Below, piece by piece: positions 42,795 through 49,906 of a DNA stretch of 64,000 nt. Under the pieces are notes generated by a model. That model did not search any database, was not told the origin of the DNA, and worked only from the letters and a program-made list of their open reading frames with translations. Source of the stretch: Streptomyces genisteinicus (GTDB taxonomy: Bacteria; Actinomycetota; Actinomycetes; Streptomycetales; Streptomycetaceae); the NCBI RefSeq assembly GCF_014489615.1, contig NZ_CP060825.1:3139501-3203500 (forward strand), given 5' to 3'. Both the position numbers and the translations under genes were made by a program. Every line of letters starts with the position of its first letter. The stretch's first letter is position 1.

Positions 42795-44113
42795 GCACCG
42801 TCCTCGACCCGGCGGCCGCCCGCCGCCGCTTCGCCGCCGTCACCTTCCTCTTCTGGCTCCCGGTCGGGATGTACGTCCCGTCGCAGGTCCTGCTGTTCAC
42901 CGAGCGCGGCATGACGCTGGCCACCGTCGCGGCGCTCTTCGCCGTCCACTCGTTCACCGTCTCCGCGCTCGAACTGCCCACCGGCGGACTGTCGGACGTC
43001 CTCGGACGCCGGCCCGTGCTCGCCGCGGCGGGCGTGCTCAACCTCGGCGCGCTGCTGCTGGCCGCGCTCGGCGACAGCGTGTGGCCGCTGGTCTGCGCGA
43101 TGCTGCTGCTGGGCTCGGGACGCGCCCTGTCCAGCGGCCCCGCCGAGGCCTGGTACGTCGACACCGTGCAGGCGTCCGAGGGCGCCGGCGCCGAGCTGCG
43201 CACCGGGCTGGCCCGCGGCGGCACCGCCTCCGCCGCCGCGCTCGCCGCCGGCACCCTGATCGGCGGCTCCCTGCCGCTCGGCCTGTCCGCGCTCGGCATG
43301 GAGGCCGTCGGCACGGTCCTGCCGCTGTCGGTCCCCTCGCTCGTCGGCGCCCTGGTGTGCGCCGGCTACGTCGCGTACGTGCTCGCCGCCCTCCCCGAGC
43401 CGCCCCGGCCGCCCGCCGGTCTCCGCTCGGTGCTGCGCGGCGTCCCGGCCACCGTGCTCGGCGGCCTGCGGCTCGGCGCGGGGGACGCCGTGGTGCGCAG
43501 GCTGCTGCTCACGGCGGGCGCCGCCGGCGCGGCCCTCGCCACCATCGAACTCCTCACCCCGGGACGGGCCGCGCGGCTCACCGGGGCCGCCGAGTCGGGG
43601 GCGGTGCTCTTCGCGGTGCTGGCGTGCGCGGGGTTCGCCGGCACGGCGCTCGGCAGCCATCTCGCGCCCTGGGCGGCCCGGGTGACGGGCAGCGGCGAAC
43701 GGGCCGTGCTCGCCACCCTCGGGGTGAGCGCCTGCGGTCTGCTGCTGCTCGGCGCGACGGCCGCGTCCGCCGGCCCGCCGGCCCTGGCCGTCGCCGCGCT
43801 CGGCTACGCGCTGGTGTACGTGGGCTTCGGCGCGGCCGGCCCCAACGAGAACGACCTGCTCCACCGGCGCGTGACCGGTGACGTGCGGGCGACGGCGCTG
43901 TCCGTGCAGTCCCTCGCGCTCCAGCTGGTCGGCGCCCTCGCCGGCCTCGGCGTCTCGGTCCTGCCCCTCGGCCCGCTGCCCTGGCTGCTGGGCGGCGCGA
44001 TCCTGCTGGCCGGCGCCCTGCTGTGGGCTCGCTCCACCCCGGTCCCGTCGCTTCCGCCGACGACCGCGGAGACGGTCCCGGACCCGACCCGGCGGGACGG
44101 CGTGACGGCGTGA
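42791..44113 (+). CDS. MFS transporter in ArsR operon
   Basis: A 440-residue 12-span carrier. FLFWLPVGMYVPSQVLLFTE opens span 1, and the first loop has ELPTGGLSDVLGRRPVLAAAG (motif A, with the conserved DxxGRR). The later half is rich in Gly/Ala/Leu spans. It is coupled to the ArsR gene by an ATGA overlap, which suggests a drug or metabolite exporter induced by the ArsR ligand. The substrate is unknown. Confidence 0.85.
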   Translation: MSTVLDPAAARRRFAAVTFLFWLPVGMYVPSQVLLFTERGMTLATVAALFAVHSFTVSALELPTGGLSDVLGRRPVLAAAGVLNLGALLLAALGDSVWPLVCAMLLLGSGRALSSGPAEAWYVDTVQASEGAGAELRTGLARGGTASAAALAAGTLIGGSLPLGLSALGMEAVGTVLPLSVPSLVGALVCAGYVAYVLAALPEPPRPPAGLRSVLRGVPATVLGGLRLGAGDAVVRRLLLTAGAAGAALATIELLTPGRAARLTGAAESGAVLFAVLACAGFAGTALGSHLAPWAARVTGSGERAVLATLGVSACGLLLLGATAASAGPPALAVAALGYALVYVGFGAAGPNENDLLHRRVTGDVRATALSVQSLALQLVGALAGLGVSVLPLGPLPWLLGGAILLAGALLWARSTPVPSLPPTTAETVPDPTRRDGVTA

Positions 44114-44160
44114 CGGCGGAAGGCCCTGGCGTGACGGCGTGACGGCCCGGGGGTGACGGC
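44099..44160. repeat. GTGACGGC short repeats at the MFS 3' end
   Basis: Five copies of GTGACGGC (44102, 44110, 44131, 44139, 44153) span the MFS stop codon and the region after it. Part of the C-terminal tail (DGVTA) is made of this repeat, so the stop position may have shifted through repeat change. Confidence 0.6.
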
Positions 44161-44210
44161 CCGGGCACGACGGCGGGACGGCCCCGCCGCGCGGCGCTGT
44201 TCGAGGCCGT

Positions 44211-44253
44211 CGGGCCGGCGGGTGGGACCTCGTGGGGCGACTCCGCCGGCCCG
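44211..44253. terminator. Bidirectional hairpin between MFS and subtilase genes
   Basis: Perfect 11-base arms CGGGCCGGCGG (44211-44221) and CCGCCGGCCCG (44243-44253) with a 21-base loop. The hairpin lies between convergent genes and probably ends both transcripts. Confidence 0.65.
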
Positions 44254-44320
44254 GCGGCAGCCGGGTCCCGTGGCCGGCCGGCGGTTCACGCCGGCCGCCG
44301 CGGGGGACTGTCGGGTCCGG

Positions 44321-46138
44321 TCAGAAGGTCAGGCTCCAGGAGTTGACCGAGCCGGTGTCCTGGGCCGCCCGGTCCTGGACGCGGAGCTTCCAGGTGCCGA
44401 CCGCCACCTCGGACGAGGCGTCGACGGTGTAGGTGGCGATGACGTTGTCCGCGCTGTCGCTGCCGGAGTACGCCTTCAGGTTGCGCACGGTGCCGTCGGG
44501 GGCGACGAGGTCGACCACCAGGTCCCCGCGGTAGGTGTGCCGGATGTCGACGGCGACCTTCAGCGTGGCCGGGGCGTTGCCCGCGACACCGGTGACGGCG
44601 ATCGACGAGGTGATGGCGGCGCCGTTGTCGGGGATGGCGACGACCGCGCTGCTGGTGAAGGTCTTCGGGTCGGTCGGGGTGGTGCCGCCGAGGGACGCGA
44701 CGGTCTTCGCGGTGTCCGCGATGCCGACGCCGCAGCCGCCGGTGCAGGTGCCGGGCAGCGGGCGGGCGTTCGCCTTCATGGCGGACTCGATCTGGGCCGG
44801 GGTCAGGCTCGGCTTGGCGGCCTTCATCAGCGCGGCGAGACCGGCGATGTGCGGGGCGGCCATGCTGGTGCCCATGGACGGCTTGTACGCCTCCGTGGTC
44901 GGCGAGGTCTTGCTCGCGTTGACCGTCGAGAGGATCGCGTTCTCCGGCGTGGTGACGGTGCCGGGGGTGTCGGTGGCGCGGCGGGTCTCGCCGCCCGGGG
45001 CCGAGATGTCGATCTTCGAGCCGAAGTTGGAGTAGAAGGCCCGTGCGCCCTCACGGTTGGTGGAGGCGACGGAGATGATGTTGTTGCAGTTGGCCGGGGT
45101 GAAGCCGGAGACGTCCTGGTTGCTGTTGCCCGCGGCCACGACGACGGTGGAGCCGCGGGAGACCGCTCCGTCGATCGCGTTCTGGTAGGTGCTGGGGCAG
45201 GTCGCGGAGGCGCCGCCGAGGCTCAGGTTGAGGACCTTGGCCGGGTTGGGGTTGGCCGGGACGCCGGGCACGGTGCCGCCGGAGGCCCAGGTGATGGCGT
45301 CGGCGATGTCGACGCTGGAGCCGCCGCACTTGCCGAGCACGCGCACGGGCTGGATCTTCGCGCCGTACGCGATGCCGGCGATGCCCTTGCCGTTGCCGGT
45401 GACCGCGCCGATGGTGCCGCCGACGTGGGTGCCGTGCCAGGAGGAGTCGGACGGCGTGGTGTTGGTGCCGCACTCGCCCACGGCGTACCAGTCGCCCGCG
45501 TCGGCGGGGTTGGCGTCGCGGCCGTTGTTGTCACGGGCGCGGGCGGCGTCGGATATGAAGTCGTACCCGCCGGATATGTTGCCCGCGAGGTCCGAGTGGG
45601 CGACGTAGCCGGTGTCGATGACGGCGACGGTCACACCGGAGCCCGTGGTGGTCGGCCACGCGCCGGGGACGTTCATGCCGCCGGTGGCCTCGAAGAGGTC
45701 CCACTGCTTGGCGTAGTCGGTGTCGTTCGGGTCGGCGGCGACGGCCAGGGGCTGGGCGATCAGCTCCGGCTCGACGAAGGCGACGTCCGGGTCGGCGCGG
45801 AACTCGGCCATCAGGTCGGCGACTTCGGCCCGGGACTTCTTCTCGCCCAGGTCGAAGACGGCGGCACCGGTGCCGGTGCGGCGCTCGAAGGTGAGCTTCT
45901 GACCGGCGTCGGCGGCCTTGTCCTGCGCGTCCGCGGCGGCGACGCCGTTGGAACGGGCCTCCTGCACACCGGACTTGTAACCGACGATCAGCCGCTCGGC
46001 GGCGACCGCGGCGGACGGGGACGCGGCGCCGGAGGCGGCCGGGGTGACGGCGACGGCCGTGGACGACGTCGCGGCGAGCCCCAGCAGCGTCGCGGCGGCG
46101 GCGACGGCGGACAGGGTTCTTCGGGTCGGCTTGTTCAC
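44321..46138 (-). CDS. Secreted subtilisin-like serine protease with P domain
   Basis: A 605-residue S8 protease. The signal peptide covers about residues 1-32; an I9-type propeptide (AERLIVGYKSGVQEA to VAFVEPELIAQ) follows. The catalytic triad is Asp175 (AVIDTGY), His235 (SWHGTHVGG) and Ser425 (GTSMAAPH), with Asn338 in AAGNSN as the oxyanion residue. The C-terminal ~110 residues form a proprotein-convertase P-type beta domain (SSIAVTGVAG to HTYRGDLVVDLVAPDG and VNSWSLTF). It probably degrades extracellular protein. The GTG at 46138 has AGAGGGA upstream; a strong hairpin stands in the leader. Confidence 0.94.
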   Translation of the reverse strand: MNKPTRRTLSAVAAAATLLGLAATSSTAVAVTPAASGAASPSAAVAAERLIVGYKSGVQEARSNGVAAADAQDKAADAGQKLTFERRTGTGAAVFDLGEKKSRAEVADLMAEFRADPDVAFVEPELIAQPLAVAADPNDTDYAKQWDLFEATGGMNVPGAWPTTTGSGVTVAVIDTGYVAHSDLAGNISGGYDFISDAARARDNNGRDANPADAGDWYAVGECGTNTTPSDSSWHGTHVGGTIGAVTGNGKGIAGIAYGAKIQPVRVLGKCGGSSVDIADAITWASGGTVPGVPANPNPAKVLNLSLGGASATCPSTYQNAIDGAVSRGSTVVVAAGNSNQDVSGFTPANCNNIISVASTNREGARAFYSNFGSKIDISAPGGETRRATDTPGTVTTPENAILSTVNASKTSPTTEAYKPSMGTSMAAPHIAGLAALMKAAKPSLTPAQIESAMKANARPLPGTCTGGCGVGIADTAKTVASLGGTTPTDPKTFTSSAVVAIPDNGAAITSSIAVTGVAGNAPATLKVAVDIRHTYRGDLVVDLVAPDGTVRNLKAYSGSDSADNVIATYTVDASSEVAVGTWKLRVQDRAAQDTGSVNSWSLTF

Positions 46139-46168
46139 GTGGCGGTTCCCTCTCGGGCAAAGGACGAC

Positions 46169-46209
46169 GCTCCCTTGCGGAGGGTGCGGACACGCATCCG
46201 CAAGGGAGC
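46169..46209 (-). promoter_or_regulatory. Strong stem-loop in the subtilase 5' leader
   Basis: Perfect 13-base arms GCTCCCTTGCGGA (46169-46181) and TCCGCAAGGGAGC (46197-46209) enclose a second 4-base stem TGCG/CGCA with a GACA loop; a GGG bulge is the only break. It stands 30 bases before the GTG, next to the ribosome site. It may stabilise the message, attenuate it, or block translation. The rest of the 509-base gap to the next gene shows only repeats. Confidence 0.6.
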
Positions 46210-46568
46210 AGCCGTACTGGTGGGGGGTCCATGACCCGGCCACTGGGTGGCCGGAACATGTCACTTGGAGGAACGTAGCCATCCCGCCACATGAGGGGAA
46301 ACAGGGAGAACCCTTGCCGGACCCTCTCCCCGGGCCTTCCGGGACCTGCCGCGTCACGGGGGTCGCCGTCCGCCCCGCCATGCGGTATTGCAGGTCGGCG
46401 ACGCGCCGCGGCGGCGGGGGCGGAAGGATCGCCTCCCCTGGCCGGAACCGCCGCCTCCCCCGCGCGGACCACGCCCCGCCCTGTACCGCCACGCCCTGCC
46501 CTGCCCCGCCCCGGACGCCAGGACGCGCCGGCCCCCGAGGGACCAGCGCGTCCGGACTCCGTTGTCAC

Positions 46569-46653
46569 GCACCGCGGTTCAGGCGGGCACCGCACGTCAG
46601 GCGCACCGCACGTCAGGCGCGCAGCCGTACGCCAGGCGCACCGCGCGTCAGGC
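46569..46653. repeat. 16-base tandem-type repeats at a gene end
   Basis: GCACCGCACGTCAGGC occurs twice in tandem (46587-46602, 46603-46618), a near copy GCACCGCGCGTCAGGC lies at 46638-46653 across the stop codon of the membrane protein gene, and a degenerate copy starts at 46569. Confidence 0.6.
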
Positions 46654-47685
46654 GCGCAGCCGCACCCCGTGCCGGGTCCGCAGCCGTTCGATCTCCCACC
46701 AGGCGATCGCCGAGACCGAGAGCGGCCCGCAGATCACCGCGAGGACCTGCACCAGCGGCGGACCGGGCGGCATCCCCGCCGTCACCAGGTTGATCCCCGC
46801 GAGCTCCCACACCAGCACACCCGTCAGCAGCGCCGGGAGCGCCGCGTGCACCTCGGAGGTGCCGAACGCCGTGCGCACCATCGTCGACGAGCCGAAGCCC
46901 ACGAAGAACATGACCCAGACGACGGGAAGCAGCAGTGCCAGCGCCAGGAACGGCGACCACATCTGCCCCTGCACCTGCTGGGTGAGCAGCATGACCCCGG
47001 CGAACAGCAGCGGTACGGCGGTGAACGCGCCGAAGTACCAGAGCACCATCCGCACCGAGGGCCGCAGCCGTGCCCGCATGTTCGGGCGCGCGGCCGGCGG
47101 TGCCATCCGGAACAGCAGGGTGATCACCAGCGGCGCGGTCAGCAGCAGCAGCCACGGGGTGATCGCCAGCCGCATCATGTACTGGTCCTGGATCTCCTCC
47201 CAGTCCTCGCCCGTGCCGTAGGCGACGAGGATCAGCATCGAGGCGCCCAGGGCGGTGTACGCCCGCACCTTCTGCGCCCGCCACACCTCGGGGTCGTGGA
47301 CGCGCCGGTGCAGGTCCGGCGGGAACTTGATGCGCGCCTGCCTCCGCGCCGACCGCGCCAGCGGGTAGAGCACGAGGATCCAGACGGGCATGCAGCAGAA
47401 GAGCAGTGACACCAGCCAGCCGCCCCGCAGCCGCCCCATCACCTCGCGCAGCGGGGGCCACTCCTCGTGCCGGAACTGCTGCCACAGCGACGGGGGCCTC
47501 GGCGGACCGTACGGCGGGATGTACGGGGGCGGCGGCTGCGGCGGCACGTACGGGCTCCCCGGCGGCGGCCCCCCGCCGTACGGGTTGCCGGGCTGCGGCC
47601 CGTACGGATTGCCGCCCGGTGGCTGCCCGCCACCGTACGGGTTCCCGGGCTGCGGCCCGTACGGATTGTGTCCCCCGAACGCCAC
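46648..47685 (-). CDS. Membrane protein with Pro/Gly/Tyr-rich N-terminus
   Basis: A 345-residue protein. Residues 1-65 are a low-complexity region with repeats of NPYGPQPGNPYGGG and PPPYIPPYGP, probably cytosolic and disordered. Then come about seven hydrophobic segments (GWLVSLLFCCMPVWILVLYP, ALGASMLILVAYG, PWLLLLTAPLVITLLF, and more). No catalytic motif is seen. Similar proteins are common in Streptomyces with no known role. It is divergent from the caspase gene with 176 bases between. Confidence 0.7.
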   Translation of the reverse strand: MAFGGHNPYGPQPGNPYGGGQPPGGNPYGPQPGNPYGGGPPPGSPYVPPQPPPPYIPPYGPPRPPSLWQQFRHEEWPPLREVMGRLRGGWLVSLLFCCMPVWILVLYPLARSARRQARIKFPPDLHRRVHDPEVWRAQKVRAYTALGASMLILVAYGTGEDWEEIQDQYMMRLAITPWLLLLTAPLVITLLFRMAPPAARPNMRARLRPSVRMVLWYFGAFTAVPLLFAGVMLLTQQVQGQMWSPFLALALLLPVVWVMFFVGFGSSTMVRTAFGTSEVHAALPALLTGVLVWELAGINLVTAGMPPGPPLVQVLAVICGPLSVSAIAWWEIERLRTRHGVRLRA

Positions 47686-47861
47686 GCCGTCCTCTTCTCA
47701 CTCAGCTCGCGAGTCCACACAACTCGCCTCGGTACAGCGGCAGATCATTCCAGGCCACCGACGCTCCGCGCATGGATCCGCACACGCTGCACCCACGATC
47801 TGCCCTGCGAACAACCGGAATCCGCCCGCGCCGCCCCGGGGTGCGCTGGCAGGATCTCCGT

Positions 47862-49793
47862 ATGCGGACGGTGTACGCGCTCTTCGTGGGAATCGACAAG
47901 TACCCGGTGGACCGCCCCCTGCGGGGCTGTGTGAACGACGTGGAGGCGGCCGAGGACTGGCTGGTGCGGCAGCCGGAGGTGCGGCCCGCCATCATGCGCC
48001 TGCGCGATGCCGGGGCCACCCGGGAGGCCGTGGCCGACGGCATCCGCGACCATCTCGGCGGCGCCGGCCCCGGCGACACCGCCCTGTTCTGGTACAGCGG
48101 CCACGGCAGCGAACAGCCCGCCGCCCGGCCGGGATCGAGCACCGGCCTCAGCGAGGCCCTGGTCTGCCACGACAGTCTCGGCGCGGGCGGACAGCCGCTG
48201 TACGACTCCGAACTCGGCCCCATGCTCGACGAGATCGCGGCCCGCGGCGTCCATGTCGTCGCCGTCCTCGACTGCTGCCACTCGGGCGGCGCGACGCGCG
48301 GCAAGGACCGCGATCCCGAGCGCGGAGAGGACGAGGGAGCGACGCGCGGCATCGACTGGCGGCCGTGGTGGCGGCCGGAGGCCGTTGCCGGGCACCTGAG
48401 TCCGGACCCCCGCCGCGCCGTCTCCAGCGGCGCCTTCTCCCGCGAGTCCGGCTTCCGTGACACCGGTGCCGGCCGGGAGCCCGGCCACGTACTGGTCGCC
48501 GCCTGCCGGGCACGCGAGCTGGCGTACGAGGAGGTGATCGACGGCGTGGACCGCGGATGCTTCTCCCACGCACTGCTGCGGGCGCTCGACCGGCTCGGCC
48601 CCGCCGCCACGTACGGCGCGGCCCACGCCCTCGCCGAGGAGGACGTCCGCTCCCGCAGAACCGGTCAGCGCCCCGGTTTCCGGGGCCCGGCCACCGGGCG
48701 GTTCCTGCACGGCGAGACGTCGGGGACCACCCCCTTCCTCCTCCGTCTCACGACGGAGGGCTGGGAGGTGAACTGCGGCGCCGCCCACGGACTGCGCGCG
48801 CCCGGCGGCGAGTTCGCCCTGCTGCGGCCGGGCGCCGCAGCCCGGCGGGCGGTGACCGTGACGGAGGTCCGCACCGAGAGCTCGCTCGTCGAGCCCGTGG
48901 GCTGGTGGCCGGCTCCCGGGGAACGCGACACGGCGCACGAGGTCACCCCGTCGGCGCTCGCCTTCTCACCCGCCGAGGTGAGCGTCAGCGGCACGCCGCA
49001 GGAGCTCCGCCTCGTCGCGGACGCCGTCGCCGCCTCGCCCCTGCTGACCCTCGCGGCCCTGGGACGACCGCTCACCGGCGCGGGGCCCGCCCTGCGCGTG
49101 AAGGTGGTCGACGGAATGGCCGAGGTGCGCGGCGGAGCGGGTCGTCGCCTCCCCCTGCTGCCGCTGAGCACGCTGGCCGACGCACGCCGCATCGCCACCT
49201 GCTGCGCGCACATCGCCCGCTGGCACCAGCTGTACGACCTGGCCAACCCGGACGTCTCGCTGTCCTCCCGTGTCCGCGTGACGGTCGCCCCGCTCGTCGG
49301 CGACCTCCGGCACACCGGGACGGGCGACGTCGTCTGCGAGTACACCGCCGACGGCCAGGAGCCCCAGGTGCGGGTGCGCATCCACAACGACTCGCCCCAC
49401 GAGCTGTGGTGCGTCCTGCTCGACCTGACCGACGGCTACGCCTGCTCCCCCCACCTCTTCGACGGCGACTTCATCGGCCCCGGACGGGCGGGCGAGGCGC
49501 GCCAGGGCGAACCGGTGTGGCTGCGGCTGCCCCCGGAACGCGAGGTGAGCAGAGGCGCCTTCACCGACGACGTGCTCAAGGTGATCGTCGCGGAGCGCGA
49601 GCTGGACATCGAGTCCTTCCGGCTGCCCGCGTGGACGCCCGGACTCCCCGACCGGGGGCCCGCGTCACCCGGAGCCGGGGCCGTGCCCCTGATGCCCGTG
49701 CCGAAGGACGCGGGCGGCCCGTCCGCCGTCCCGTCGCGCGGCCCCGCCCGCTGGGGCACCGCGTCGGTCGCGATCCGCACCCAGGTGCCCTGA
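47862..49793 (+). CDS. Caspase-family (metacaspase-like) protein
   Basis: A 643-residue clan CD protease. The p20-like domain (residues 1 to ~290) has VYALFVGIDKYPVDRPLRGC, the His in FWYSGHGSEQ (His81) and the Cys in AVLDCCHSGG (Cys139), so the dyad is complete. The rest, about 300-640, is a beta-rich region without a recognised domain; SRVRVTVAPLVGDLRHTG and VRIHNDSPHELWCVLLDLTD suggest a C-terminal sensor or substrate domain of the DUF4384 kind. It converges on the RES/CHAT operon. Substrates are unknown. The ATG at 47862 follows CAGGATCTCCG, with no strong ribosome site. Confidence 0.88.
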   Translation: MRTVYALFVGIDKYPVDRPLRGCVNDVEAAEDWLVRQPEVRPAIMRLRDAGATREAVADGIRDHLGGAGPGDTALFWYSGHGSEQPAARPGSSTGLSEALVCHDSLGAGGQPLYDSELGPMLDEIAARGVHVVAVLDCCHSGGATRGKDRDPERGEDEGATRGIDWRPWWRPEAVAGHLSPDPRRAVSSGAFSRESGFRDTGAGREPGHVLVAACRARELAYEEVIDGVDRGCFSHALLRALDRLGPAATYGAAHALAEEDVRSRRTGQRPGFRGPATGRFLHGETSGTTPFLLRLTTEGWEVNCGAAHGLRAPGGEFALLRPGAAARRAVTVTEVRTESSLVEPVGWWPAPGERDTAHEVTPSALAFSPAEVSVSGTPQELRLVADAVAASPLLTLAALGRPLTGAGPALRVKVVDGMAEVRGGAGRRLPLLPLSTLADARRIATCCAHIARWHQLYDLANPDVSLSSRVRVTVAPLVGDLRHTGTGDVVCEYTADGQEPQVRVRIHNDSPHELWCVLLDLTDGYACSPHLFDGDFIGPGRAGEARQGEPVWLRLPPEREVSRGAFTDDVLKVIVAERELDIESFRLPAWTPGLPDRGPASPGAGAVPLMPVPKDAGGPSAVPSRGPARWGTASVAIRTQVP

Positions 49794-49906
49794 CCGCGAC
49801 CGCGGCGTCCGCACCCGGACGCCCCCGGCCCATCCGCGGCGATCCGCAGCCAGGCACCCCGACCCCGTCCGTGGCGGTCCGCCCCCGGGTGCCCCGGCCG
49901 CCGCGC

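Noticed and set aside
44321..46492. Longer subtilase start at 46492
   Set aside because: The extra sequence before 46138 crosses the leader hairpin and has no signal-peptide character. The GTG at 46138 is followed directly by a normal signal peptide.
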